From the NCBI GenBank assembly GCA_903869665.1, contig CAIPZZ010000258.1, forward strand, positions 1 to 41,703: a DNA stretch of 41,703 nt. The letters run 5' to 3'. Under the pieces are notes generated by a model that was not told where the DNA came from, did not search any database, and saw only the letters and a list, made by a program, of their open reading frames with translations. How positions within the stretch are numbered: the first letter of the stretch is position 1; each line of letters opens with the position of its first letter. Of this stretch, positions 16,740 through 24,329 are shown piece by piece. The position numbers were made by a program, and so were the translations under genes. Source of the DNA: an uncultured Opitutia bacterium. Its GTDB lineage: Bacteria; Verrucomicrobiota; Verrucomicrobiia; Opitutales; Opitutaceae.

Positions 16740-17075
16740 ATGACACCCCAACAACCGCCCGCCCCGCCGCCGCGCGCGGGTGACGACGCGCCGCTCGGTC
16801 GGCCGGCGACGGGCCGCAGTTCCGGCGCGCGCTGGGCTGGTGGCATCGTGCTGGCGCTGGTGCTGTATGTCTTGAGCACCGGGCCAATGCTTAAGCTTAC
16901 TTTCACAGTCACTGGCCAACTTACCTACAAAACATGCCAGACGATTTACGCCCCGCTACTCTGGCTCGGTGAAACCGATACAGGCCAAGTTTACATTCAG
17001 CCGCTGCTGAAGTGGTATTGGTATGAAATTTGGAATTGCCCCTTGGATCCGTTTGGCGGTTGGCGCCCAATGTGA
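16740..17075 (+). CDS. Small single-pass membrane protein, unknown function
   Basis: A 111-residue protein: a proline- and glycine-rich N-terminal tail of about 30 residues, one hydrophobic segment (WAGGIVLALVLYVLSTGPML), then an exported-looking aromatic-rich part (YAPLLWLGETDTG, LLKWYWYEIWNCPLDPFGG). It lies 24 bp after purM and ends at the base before the putative GTG start of nth, so it may be read in the same transcript. I do not recognise a family. Base composition in the second half is less GC-rich than the surrounding genes. Confidence 0.6.
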   Translation: MTPQQPPAPPPRAGDDAPLGRPATGRSSGARWAGGIVLALVLYVLSTGPMLKLTFTVTGQLTYKTCQTIYAPLLWLGETDTGQVYIQPLLKWYWYEIWNCPLDPFGGWRPM

Positions 17076-17747
17076 GTGTCTTCGTTTAATTCATCCGTGC
17101 CCGCCTTCCCCTCCGCTGCCGCCCGCGCCGCCTTCGTTGACCGTCGCCTTGCGGAGCTTTACCCCGCGCCGCCCATCCCGCTCGCGCACCGCGATGCGTT
17201 CACGCTGCTCGTCGCCGTCGCTCTTTCCGCGCAATGCACCGACGCGCGCGTCAACCTCGTCACCCCCGCGCTCTTCGCCCGCGCTGGCACGCCAGAGACG
17301 ATGGCCAAGCTAACCGCCGCCGATATTTTACCGTTCATCCGCACCTGCGGCCTCGCGCCGACGAAGGCGAAAAATCTCGCCGCGCTCGCCCGCCAGCTCG
17401 TCGCCCGCCACGGTGGCGCGGTGCCCCGCACGTTCGCGGAGCTGGAGGCGCTGCCCGGTGTCGGCCACAAAACTGCCAGCGTGGTGATGGCGCAGGCCTT
17501 CGGGGTGCCGGCGTTTCCGGTGGATACGCACATCCACCGCCTCGCGCACCGCTGGGGCCTGAGCAATGGCCGCAACGTGGAACGCACCGAGGCCGATCTG
17601 AAGAAGCTCTTCCCGCGCGAGCATTGGAACGCGCTCCACCTGCGCATCATCTACTACGGCCGCGAGCACTGCACCGCGCGCGGCTGCGACGGCACGGTGT
17701 GTGAGATCTGCCGGACGCTGTTTCCCGGCCGGCGACCGCCGAAGTAA
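17076..17747 (+). CDS. nth: Endonuclease III
   Basis: A 223-residue DNA glycosylase/AP lyase of base-excision repair. The helix-hairpin-helix motif is LPGVGHKTASVVMAQAFG, containing the catalytic lysine; the catalytic aspartate is in FPVDTHIHRLAHR; and LSAQCTDARVN is the classic N-terminal motif. The C-terminal iron-sulphur loop is unusual. The usual C-x6-C-x2-C-x5-C is replaced by HCTARGCDGTVCEIC, that is C-x4-C-x4-C-x2-C, with no cysteine after it. The start is a GTG directly after the stop of the upstream gene; a later in-frame GTG around 17097 is possible. Confidence 0.9.
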   Translation: MSSFNSSVPAFPSAAARAAFVDRRLAELYPAPPIPLAHRDAFTLLVAVALSAQCTDARVNLVTPALFARAGTPETMAKLTAADILPFIRTCGLAPTKAKNLAALARQLVARHGGAVPRTFAELEALPGVGHKTASVVMAQAFGVPAFPVDTHIHRLAHRWGLSNGRNVERTEADLKKLFPREHWNALHLRIIYYGREHCTARGCDGTVCEICRTLFPGRRPPK

Positions 17748-17757
17748 GGGCGCGCAA

Positions 17758-17820
17758 CGTCCCGCTTCTCCCGAAGCGGGCTACGAGAAGAAAGTAGCCC
17801 GGCTCGGTAGAGCCGGGACG
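17758..17820. repeat. Nested hairpin element after nth (REP-like, possibly a terminator)
   Basis: The outer stem CGTCCCG (17758-17764) / CGGGACG (17814-17820) encloses CCCGCTTC/GAAGCGGG, GGGCTAC/GTAGCCC and CGGCTC-ggta-GAGCCG. The multi-hairpin plan recalls the elements at 851-918 and 1617-1686, though the sequence differs. It begins 10 bp after nth and has no T-tract, so a repeat element is more likely than a simple terminator. The rest of the 195-bp gap up to 17942 shows nothing else. Confidence 0.7.
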
Positions 17821-17942
17821 GATCGAGCCGGCATCTCATTGTACGCAAGTCAACCGGCCGGTTCCGAAACGCGGCTCCTCCCGCGCCCCGCCTTGGGGCT
17901 TGAGCGCGGGCGCGTTTCCGCGCTGACTACCGCTTCCCCGCC

Positions 17943-18668
17943 ATGAACGCACACGTCGTCGTCTCCGATCTTGCCAAGCGCCACGGCGCGGTCGAGGCGG
18001 TGCGCGGGGTGAGCTTCGCCATCACACGCGGCGAGACGTTTGGCCTGCTTGGGCCGAACGGGGCGGGCAAGACGACCACGCTCGAGTGTCTCACCGGCCT
18101 GCGCGAGCCGGACCAGGGCCGCATCGAGATCGCGGGGGTGGATGTGCGCGCCACGCCGGAGGCGGCGAAGGAGAAGCTGGGTGCGGCGTTTGCGGGCGCG
18201 GCGCTGCCGGACCAGATCACGCCGCGCGAGGCGCTACAGCTCTTCGGCGCGTTTTACCGCGAGCGCGAGGAGCCGGCGGCGCTGCTCGCGCGCTTCGCCC
18301 TCACGGAGAAGGCTGACGCGCGTTTTACCACGCTCTCGACTGGGCAGAAGCAGCGGCTCGCGCTTGCGCTGGCGTTTGTCAACCGCCCGGAGTTTGTCGT
18401 GCTCGACGAGCCGGCGAGCGGACTCGACCCGCAAGCGCGGCACGAGCTGCACGCGCACATCGCCGCGATGAAGCGCGACGGCCGCACGGTGCTGCTCGCC
18501 ACGCACGACCTGCACGAGGCGGAGAAGCTCTGCGACCGCGTGGCCGTCATCGCGCGGGGCAAAATCGTCGCCGAGGGCCCGCCGCGTGAGCTGGCAGCGG
18601 GGGCGGCGTCGTTTGAGGACGCGTTCCTGCGTCTCGTCACCGGCGCGGGGGAGGGCACGGGCGCATGA
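17943..18668 (+). CDS. ABC transporter ATP-binding protein (ABC-2 exporter type)
   Basis: A 241-residue ATPase with Walker A GPNGAGKTTTLECL, Q-loop region GAAFAGAALPDQI, signature LSTGQKQRLALALAF, Walker B FVVLDEPASGLD and switch histidine in LLATHDLHEAEKLCD. The order and spacing are those of single-domain ATPases of DrrA/NatA-like exporters. It overlaps the permease gene by four bases (ATGA at 18665-18668), so the two form one transporter. The cargo cannot be told. The start follows TACCGCTTCCCCGCC with no Shine-Dalgarno site. Confidence 0.92.
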   Translation: MNAHVVVSDLAKRHGAVEAVRGVSFAITRGETFGLLGPNGAGKTTTLECLTGLREPDQGRIEIAGVDVRATPEAAKEKLGAAFAGAALPDQITPREALQLFGAFYREREEPAALLARFALTEKADARFTTLSTGQKQRLALALAFVNRPEFVVLDEPASGLDPQARHELHAHIAAMKRDGRTVLLATHDLHEAEKLCDRVAVIARGKIVAEGPPRELAAGAASFEDAFLRLVTGAGEGTGA

Positions 18669-20014
18669 GCGGCCTGCACGAGCATTTCGTCTTGCAGCTC
18701 CGGCTCCACCTGCGGAACCGGATGGCGATGGTCTATGGCTGCGTGTTCCCGCTGATCTACCTCGCGGTGTTCTGGGTGCTCTACCGGCATGAGAAAGTGC
18801 CGCTCGTGCGTCACGCCGGAGAGTGGCTCACGGTGGGTGTGCTCGGCGGCGCAAGCCTAGGGCTGCCAACCACGCTGGTGGGCGAGCGTGAGCGCGGCGT
18901 GTGGCGGCGCTTCCGGCTCACACCCGTCGCGCTCTGGCGCGTGGTCGCCAGCACCATCGCGGCGCGCTATGTGATCATCATGGGTGCAGGCGCGCTCCAG
19001 CTCGGCGTCGCGCTGGCGGCAGGCATGCCGTCGCCAGCGCACCCGCTGGCGCTGTGGGCGGCGCTTTCGGTGGTGACGCTCGCGTTTATCGGGCTGGGCC
19101 TCGTGATCGCGGCGCTGGCGGACACGGTGCCTGCGGTGCAGGGCATCGGGCAGTGCGTGTTTTTGCCCATGCTGGTCGTCGGCGGAGTGGCGGTGCCGGT
19201 CGCGGCGCTGCCGGAGTGGGCGCGGCAGGTGTCGGCCTTTCTGCCGGGGCGCTACGCCGTGGACGCCCTGCAGGCGTGCGTGACGGGCGCGGGCCTGGGC
19301 GCGGCGCGGTTTGAGCTCGTGGCGCTGGTGGTGATCGGTCTCGCGGCGGGCGCGGCGGGCGCGAAGCTTTTCCGGTGGGACGCGTCGCAGCGTTTTCTCA
19401 CGCTGCGCGGCAAGGTCTGGCTCGTGCCTGCGCTCGCGGCGTGGCTCGCGGTCGGCCTCTGGGCCGGGCTGCGCGGCCCCGCGGTCCCGCCGCCGGAGAC
19501 CGCCGTCGCGCTCGCGCCGCCACCGGAGCCGCCCTGGATGAAACTCACCGACGCCGACATCGCCGGGCTCGATTTCCGCGTGCCGTCGGACGGCGGCGTC
19601 GTCGCGCCGATTGCGGCGGCCGACGACGAGCCCGACGAGAACACCACGCTGCTGCTCGACGACGTGGCCGCCGCATTGCCGACGTGGTCACCCGGCCTGG
19701 TGGCCGACGACGCGCAGGCCGTGCGCAACCTCCTCTGCCTTTGCGCCGTGCCCGACGTGGTGCAGCTCTCGGGCGAACGCTATCTGCCGCTGCTGGTGCT
19801 GGATTATCTTTCGCACCGCTACCCAAAGGACCGGCTGGTGAAGCTGCTCACGTGGATTGCCCTGCACCCCGACGACGGCACAGTGCTGCTCGATCTCAAC
19901 GAGCTCGGCATCCCCGGTGTCGTCGGCGACCCCGACCAAGTGCGCGAGCGCGCCTACCTCTACGCGCTCAAGTTCGTCATGCGCCTGACCGGCCGGAAGC
20001 CGCCCGGTCGCTGA
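18665..20014 (+). CDS. ABC-2 type permease with extra C-terminal domain
   Basis: A 449-residue inner-membrane protein. Residues about 1-240 form a standard six-helix ABC-2 permease (first helix MVYGCVFPLIYLAVFWVLY; VGERERGVWRRFRLTP between helices; PEWARQVSAFLPGRYAVDAL near the last). Then comes an additional hydrophobic segment at about 252-272 (VWLVPALAAWLAVGLWAGL), a proline-rich linker (PPPETAVALAPPPEPP), and a soluble domain of about 170 residues ending LKFVMRLTGRKPPGR. If the extra helix spans the membrane, the domain would face the periplasm. The domain (DDEPDENTTLLLDDVAAALP, PLLVLDYLSHRYP) is not one I recognise. The partner ATPase overlaps by four bases. Confidence 0.85.
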   Translation: MSGLHEHFVLQLRLHLRNRMAMVYGCVFPLIYLAVFWVLYRHEKVPLVRHAGEWLTVGVLGGASLGLPTTLVGERERGVWRRFRLTPVALWRVVASTIAARYVIIMGAGALQLGVALAAGMPSPAHPLALWAALSVVTLAFIGLGLVIAALADTVPAVQGIGQCVFLPMLVVGGVAVPVAALPEWARQVSAFLPGRYAVDALQACVTGAGLGAARFELVALVVIGLAAGAAGAKLFRWDASQRFLTLRGKVWLVPALAAWLAVGLWAGLRGPAVPPPETAVALAPPPEPPWMKLTDADIAGLDFRVPSDGGVVAPIAAADDEPDENTTLLLDDVAAALPTWSPGLVADDAQAVRNLLCLCAVPDVVQLSGERYLPLLVLDYLSHRYPKDRLVKLLTWIALHPDDGTVLLDLNELGIPGVVGDPDQVRERAYLYALKFVMRLTGRKPPGR

Positions 20015-20078
20015 GGTAAGTCCTTTTGTGCCCGCGCTGGAGCGGTTTGAGTTGAAGTGTGGCCACCGCCCGGCGCTT

Positions 20079-20193
20079 TGTCATCGCGAGGTGCGCGAAG
20101 CGCGCCGTGGCGATCCAGGACTTCGACAATCTCAGTGCCCCGAGCACGGTCGAGGGGCTGGATTGCTTCGTCGCTGCGCTCCTCGCAATGACA
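20079..20193. repeat. Dispersed palindromic repeat of the TCATTGCGAG type
   Basis: Begins TGTCATCGCGAGGTGCGCGA and ends GCTCCTCGCAATGACA, so the outer 12 bp are inverted with one mismatch. Inner parts CCGTGGCGATCCAGG and GCTGGATTGCTTCG are also complementary in part. This sequence type is known to me as a widespread REP/MITE-like repeat in several phyla. The rest of the 396-bp gap between the permease and tRNA-Val holds only the hairpin at 20308-20328. Confidence 0.75.
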
Positions 20194-20307
20194 CGATTCG
20201 GCCACACATTTTAACCCGCTCCAATCCTCGTGCTCTTGATCGTCATCGTGCGCGTGATCTTTCGCCTTCGGCCAGCTCCTCCTGCCTAGGACGCAGTCGC
20301 GTGATTG

Positions 20308-20328
20308 GTCGGGGATGAACCCCGACCG
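20308..20328. repeat. Perfect hairpin (REP-like)
   Basis: GGTCGGGG-ATGAA-CCCCGACC is a perfect 8-bp stem with a 5-nt loop, upstream of tRNA-Val. There is no T-tract on either side, so a small repeat element is likelier than a terminator. Confidence 0.5.
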
Positions 20329-20410
20329 ACGGTTTCCAAACGATTCTGTGGCGCGCCAAAAACGGGGATTGCCACGCCCGCGCCGCCCCGCCACGTTGCC
20401 GCCCTTTCGC

Positions 20411-20487
20411 GGACGCTTAGCTCAGTTGGTTAGAGCACGTGCTTCACACGCACGGGGTCACAGGTTCGAGTCCTGTAGCGTCCACCA
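20411..20487 (+). tRNA. tRNA-Val (anticodon CAC), CCA encoded
   Basis: The acceptor arms GGACGCT and AGCGTCC pair perfectly. The D arm starts TAGCTCAGTTGGTTAGAGC, the anticodon arm is CGTGC-TTCACAC-GCACG giving CAC, and the T arm is CAGG-TTCGAGT-CCTG. The discriminator A is followed by an encoded CCA. A small GC hairpin (GCCGGC-gacga-GCCGGC, 20490-20506) follows directly, before the pseudouridine synthase gene. Confidence 0.97.
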
Positions 20488-20514
20488 TCGCCGGCGACGA
20501 GCCGGCCTGTTGCC

Positions 20515-21099
20515 GTGCTGCTCGCGTTTCACAAACCCTATGGCGTGCTCTCGCAATTCACACCGGAGCCGGGGTCGTGTTGGCGCACACTCGCGGAGTT
20601 CGGCCTGCCGGCCGATGTGTATCCGCTCGGGCGGCTCGACGCGGACTCGGAGGGGCTGCTGCTCCTCAGCGACGAGCCGGGCCTCAACACGCGGCTGATG
20701 GATCCGCGCCACGCGCACACGCGTGAATATTGGGCGCTGGTCGAGCGCGTACCGGACGACGCCGCACTTGCGCGGCTGGAGCGGGGCGTGGCCATCGGCG
20801 GGCACCAAACCCTGCCGTGCCGCGTGCGGCGGCTGGAGCCCGCGCCGGACTTGCCGCCGCGCGTGTCGCCGGTGCGTTTCCGCAAAAACGTGCCCGACTG
20901 CTGGCTCGCGCTGGAGCTGACCGAGGGCAAAAACCGCCAGGTGCGCCGCATGACGGCAGCCGTGGGCCACCCGACACTGCGGCTCGTGCGCGTCCGCATC
21001 GGTGGGCTCACGCTGGCTTCGCTCGAGCTCGCGCCGGGCAAGTGGCAGGAACTGACGAAAGCGGAGCGGGCGGCGGTGTTTGGTGGTGCCGCTGCCTAA
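20515..21099 (+). CDS. 23S rRNA pseudouridine synthase, RluE-like
   Basis: A 194-residue RsuA/RluE-branch pseudouridine synthase without an S4 domain. The N-terminal FHKPYGVLSQF, the catalytic-aspartate motif VYPLGRLDADSEGLLLLS, EYWALVERVP, and the C-terminal TEGKNRQVRRMTAAVGHPTL are all present. The size is close to RluE, which modifies a uridine in 23S rRNA. The start is a GTG only 27 bp after tRNA-Val, so co-transcription with the tRNA is possible. The exact target uridine is inferred from the subfamily only. Confidence 0.88.
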   Translation: MLLAFHKPYGVLSQFTPEPGSCWRTLAEFGLPADVYPLGRLDADSEGLLLLSDEPGLNTRLMDPRHAHTREYWALVERVPDDAALARLERGVAIGGHQTLPCRVRRLEPAPDLPPRVSPVRFRKNVPDCWLALELTEGKNRQVRRMTAAVGHPTLRLVRVRIGGLTLASLELAPGKWQELTKAERAAVFGGAAA

Positions 21100-21935
21100 C
21101 GCTGAACTATCTGTTTCGCGTTCCGTTTCTCGTCGAACTCGCCGATTCTTGTGTGCCGACCACCGTCGGTTGAAACACCCTCGTGTGAGAGCAGCCTGCA
21201 ACCGTCGCATTTGAATTCAAAATGCCAGAATCGTGCTGGCGATTCCTGCGGGCGTTCAGTTCTCCAAGCAGCGCCGCATCCCGGACATGGCCGCTGATTT
21301 TCGCCCTTGGGCCTGCCCCAATAACGTTCCAGATAGTAAAACGTCGGCACACTTGTTGCGGCCTCGATCTCTCGGCACAAATTTCGGCCGTGCGCAGCAA
21401 GCGCACTCATTGGGTCTGCCAACTGCCGGTAAGCTCCAATTTCCAAGGCTCCGCATCCAAGCCAAATATTGTCGTGGTGGTAATAGCTCCTCTGCCAAGA
21501 ACACAACTGCTCCTTGTGCTCGAAGGCCACCGGAAGCATGAACACAGGAATCGGTGGCTTCCCGTCTCCACGGCAAACCGGCGATGCATGGGCAAAGGCA
21601 TGGGTGAACAAGTAAAGAAACGGCGCACCCTTCCATGATGATGAATGTTGCTTGGCTTCATCATCAAGAATCCGCCACACAGGTTCTCTGCCGAAGCTGG
21701 CCGTAACTTTCTTGAGTTCATCATTGCCGTATCGTGAGTGGTGGCGCGGCTCTGTCGCTGCTCGGCTGGCAAGCATCACGTGCGCATTCAGGCGGCCTTT
21801 CGTCCATGTCAGAAAATATTCACCGCAGATCTGGCCGGAATGCAACAGCGCCGCCAAGTAGCTTTCCGCAACGTCTTTGAGTTGATCGGGTTCGTTTCGA
21901 CGACGGCTGCCAAAGATGACGTTGGCGAGAATCAT
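21096..21935 (-). CDS. DUF2310 family zinc-ribbon protein
   Basis: A 279-residue soluble protein. The C-terminal part has FYYLERYWGRP followed by a two-knuckle zinc ribbon, CPGCG-about 22 residues-CDGCRLLS. This is the pattern I recall for DUF2310 (zinc-ribbon, possibly nucleic-acid-binding) proteins. The N-terminal two thirds have no motif I recognise. Its end overlaps the 3' end of the convergent pseudouridine synthase by four bases. The region is visibly less GC-rich than its neighbours, suggesting later acquisition. The function is unknown. Confidence 0.7.
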   Translation of the reverse strand: MILANVIFGSRRRNEPDQLKDVAESYLAALLHSGQICGEYFLTWTKGRLNAHVMLASRAATEPRHHSRYGNDELKKVTASFGREPVWRILDDEAKQHSSSWKGAPFLYLFTHAFAHASPVCRGDGKPPIPVFMLPVAFEHKEQLCSWQRSYYHHDNIWLGCGALEIGAYRQLADPMSALAAHGRNLCREIEAATSVPTFYYLERYWGRPKGENQRPCPGCGAAWRTERPQESPARFWHFEFKCDGCRLLSHEGVSTDGGRHTRIGEFDEKRNAKQIVQR

Positions 21936-21972
21936 GGCGTAGGTGTTTCAGACGAACCGTGTGCTTATTCGC

Positions 21973-22623
21973 TCACACGCGCTTGATGACCTCGGCGGCG
22001 GGGAGGCGGACCTTGGTGGCGGCGGCGTATTTGTCATCGGCGGCGCGGTGGCCTGCGGCGCAGGCGCAGAGCGTCGTGTAGGGCGTGCCGGCGAGGCCGA
22101 GGAGCTCGTCGTATTGCGCGGGGGCGATGCCCTCCATCGGACAGGTGTCCACGCCGAGGAGCGCGGCGGCGGTCATGAACTGGCCGAGCGCGATGTAAAC
22201 TTGGCGCGACTGCCAAGTGTCAAGGTAGCCGCCGGCTTTGGCACCGGCGAGGCTTTGCAGGATCATGCCCTTGTAGCCGTCGAGCGCCGCCGCCGTGCCG
22301 CCGCGCGCGGCGACAGTGCGGGCGATAAGCTGGTCCGCCGCCTCGGGGCCGAGGTCTTTCTTGAAAGCGAATACAACGAGGTGCGAGCAGTCGGCGGGCT
22401 GAGTCTGGTTCCACGAGGCGGCGGACAGCTTTTGCTTCACGGCGGGATCGGTCACGATGACGAATTTCCACGGCTCAAGGCCGAAGGAGGAGGGCGCGAG
22501 GATGAGCGACTGCTCCAACGCGGCCCAAGTGGCGGCGGGGATTTTTTTCGCCGGGTCGAATTTCTTGGTGGCGTAGCGCCAGTTGAGCGCGGAGAGGAGC
22601 TGGTCGGAGGAGATGGGCATCAT
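21973..22623 (-). CDS. NAD(P)H-dependent oxidoreductase, nitroreductase family
   Basis: A 216-residue FMN flavoprotein of the NfsB/YdgI-like group. RYATKKFDPAKKI is the FMN-phosphate-binding N-terminal motif; LAPSSFGLEPWKFVIVTD, QVYIALGQFMTAAALLGVDTCPMEG and the final KVRLPAAEVIKRV complete the family pattern. It probably reduces nitro compounds or quinones with NAD(P)H; the physiological substrate is unknown. The start is one of two adjacent ATG codons (22623 or 22620). It lies 188 bp downstream of the zinc dehydrogenase on the same strand, with repeat tracts filling the gap. Confidence 0.88.
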   Translation of the reverse strand: MMPISSDQLLSALNWRYATKKFDPAKKIPAATWAALEQSLILAPSSFGLEPWKFVIVTDPAVKQKLSAASWNQTQPADCSHLVVFAFKKDLGPEAADQLIARTVAARGGTAAALDGYKGMILQSLAGAKAGGYLDTWQSRQVYIALGQFMTAAALLGVDTCPMEGIAPAQYDELLGLAGTPYTTLCACAAGHRAADDKYAAATKVRLPAAEVIKRV

Positions 22624-22631
22624 GGTGGGAA

Positions 22632-22698
22632 GGATGTCTTAAGGTCTGAAAGTCTGAAAGTCTGAAGGGCGTAAGGAAGAAGGTTGGAAGGAAGAAAA
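22632..22698 (-). repeat. Pyrimidine-rich leader repeat before nitroreductase
   Basis: The minus strand reads CTTCAGACTTTCAGACTTTC then AGACCTTAAGAC: three near-exact copies of the octamer CAGACTTT plus degenerate ones, ending about 10 nt before the start codon. It is the clearest member of the GACYTT leader family. Confidence 0.85.
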
Positions 22699-22705
22699 TC
22701 GTTCA

Positions 22706-22810
22706 CGTTCTCCTACTCTTAATCGTTCTCGGTCTTGGTCTTGATCCGAAACCGATTTCGTTCCGCGCTTCGCGCGGGAGTAGGAGAACGATTACGATTA
22801 CGAGAACGAG
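22706..22810. repeat. Hexamer-built palindromic element
   Basis: CGTTCTCCTACTC (22706-22718) and GAGTAGGAGAACG (22778-22790) form a perfect 13-bp inverted repeat around an inner CCGCGC-ttc-GCGCGG hairpin. Both arms continue as hexamers (CGTTCT, CGGTCT, TGGTCT on the left; ACGATT, ACGATT, ACGAGA on the right). It lies between the zinc dehydrogenase stop and the octamer tract. Confidence 0.8.
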
Positions 22811-22811
22811 T

Positions 22812-23852
22812 TTAGGGGGTGAGGATCACCTTCATGTATTTCGCACCGTCGGGGGCGCTGAGCTTGTCGAACCACGCGGCGCCTTCGTCGAGGGTGGCGA
22901 CGGCGCTGATCATCGGGTCCACGCGAACCTCGCCGCGTGCGATGAGGTCGAGGCAGAGTGGGTATTCGCCGGCGGAGCCGCAGGTGCCGTGGAGGGTGAG
23001 CTCCTTGGTGACGACGGCCTGGAGGGGGAAATCGGCGGTCTTGGGTGCGAGATTCCCGACGAGCACGGCCGAGCCGCCGCGCCGGAGCGTGGCGATGGCG
23101 AGGTTGAGGGTGGGGCCGATGCCGACGACCTCCAGTGCGACATCCGCGCCGCGGCCGCCGGTGAGCTTGGCGACCTCGGCGACGACGTCGCAGGCGTCGG
23201 ACTTGAGGGTGTGCGTCGCGCCGAGCTCACGCGCAAGGGTGAGGCGGTTTTCGGCGAGGTCCACGGCGACGATCTGCTTCGCGCCGGCCCAGCGGAGCAC
23301 TTGGATAACAAACAGGCCGATCATGCCCGCGCCGACGACGACGGCGGTGTCGGTCGGGAGGATCTTCACGCGCTGCACGGCGTGGACGGCGATGGAGACG
23401 GGCTCGACCATCGCGGCGTGGGTATAGGAAAGCTTTTCGGGCAGCGCGTAGAGGATGCGGCCGGGCAGAGCGAGTTTCTCGGCGAACGCGCCGTGTTGGC
23501 GGTATTCGGCGGGCGCGACGCCGACAACGCGGCGGTTCTCGCAGAGGTTGACTTGGCCAGAGCGGCACGGGCCGCACTCGCCGCAGGAAATGGTGGAGTC
23601 GAAGGTCACGCGGTCGCCGGTTTTCCAAGGGCCGGCCTTGGGGCCGACGGCGAGAATCTCGCCGGAAGCCTCGTGGCCCATGATGAGCGGCGGGCGGCGG
23701 CGGCCGGTGGAGCCGTCCCAGCCGTGGATGTCGCTGCCACAGATGCCGCAGGCGCGGACGCGGAGGAGAACCTCGTCGGCGGCGGGTGTGGGTTCGGGGA
23801 AGCTCGGGTTGAGCTCAAGTTTGGACGGGGCGGTGAGGACGAGGGCTTTCAT
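22812..23852 (-). CDS. Zinc-dependent medium-chain alcohol dehydrogenase
   Basis: A 346-residue NAD(P)-dependent dehydrogenase of the sorbitol/threonine/galactitol-phosphate dehydrogenase branch. Catalytic zinc ligands are in RACGICGSDIHGW and MGHEASGEI; the structural zinc site is SCGECGPCRSGQVNLC; the nucleotide-binding motif is VVVGAGMIGLFVIQVL with an acidic residue at the end of the next strand (IVAVDL), which favours NAD. The substrate is probably a polyol or sugar alcohol, but it cannot be fixed from sequence. The start is preceded by the octamer tract and, further out, by a hexamer tract. Confidence 0.9.
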   Translation of the reverse strand: MKALVLTAPSKLELNPSFPEPTPAADEVLLRVRACGICGSDIHGWDGSTGRRRPPLIMGHEASGEILAVGPKAGPWKTGDRVTFDSTISCGECGPCRSGQVNLCENRRVVGVAPAEYRQHGAFAEKLALPGRILYALPEKLSYTHAAMVEPVSIAVHAVQRVKILPTDTAVVVGAGMIGLFVIQVLRWAGAKQIVAVDLAENRLTLARELGATHTLKSDACDVVAEVAKLTGGRGADVALEVVGIGPTLNLAIATLRRGGSAVLVGNLAPKTADFPLQAVVTKELTLHGTCGSAGEYPLCLDLIARGEVRVDPMISAVATLDEGAAWFDKLSAPDGAKYMKVILTP

Positions 23853-23862
23853 GGAAAAATGT

Positions 23863-23890
23863 GTCTAAGGTCTGAAAGTCTGAAGGGCGG
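23863..23890 (-). repeat. Pyrimidine-rich leader repeat before zinc dehydrogenase
   Basis: The minus strand reads CCCTTCAGACTTTCAGACCT then TAGACA, two to three octamers of CAGACYTT, ending about 10 nt before the start codon at 23852. It is nearly identical in sequence and position to the tract before the nitroreductase. Confidence 0.8.
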
Positions 23891-23911
23891 GAAACTGACG
23901 GACGCCAAGCG

Positions 23912-23945
23912 GGAGAACGAGAAAGATTAAGAGAAAGAGAACAAG
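23912..23945 (-). repeat. Hexamer tract (half element)
   Basis: The minus strand reads TTGTTCTCTTTCTCTTAATC then TTTCTCGTTCTCC, the same hexamer words as at 22706-22810 and 35798-35880 but without the second arm. It lies about 60 nt upstream of the zinc dehydrogenase start. Confidence 0.7.
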
Positions 23946-24131
23946 GCGAAGGACGGGAAATGTGTGAACGAGCGCCGGGCAACGCGCACGCAAAAAGTCT
24001 CGGATGAGCCGGGGGCCGACAAACTCGGGGCGCCATTCGCCTCGCGCCGCCGTCCCGCTGCCATTGGCCAAAAATGTCCGGTCGCGAAAATGGCCTGCCA
24101 TGAGGGAGCGCCCCCTCGGGCGCGAGTCGAA

Positions 24132-24217
<86 letters not shown>

Positions 24218-24329
24218 AAAAGCGGGATGGGCAAAATCGTTAGCCATGGCGCGCGCGGCAAGGCTTTTTTCGCCCCTTGCCCGGCGCGGCGGTAAACGGC
24301 ACGCTGCCGCCGCTGTCCGCGCGCACGCC

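Noticed and set aside
22632-22810. CRISPR-like array from regularly spaced short repeats
   Set aside because: Units are 6-8 nt and directly abutting, with no unique spacers and no cas genes.
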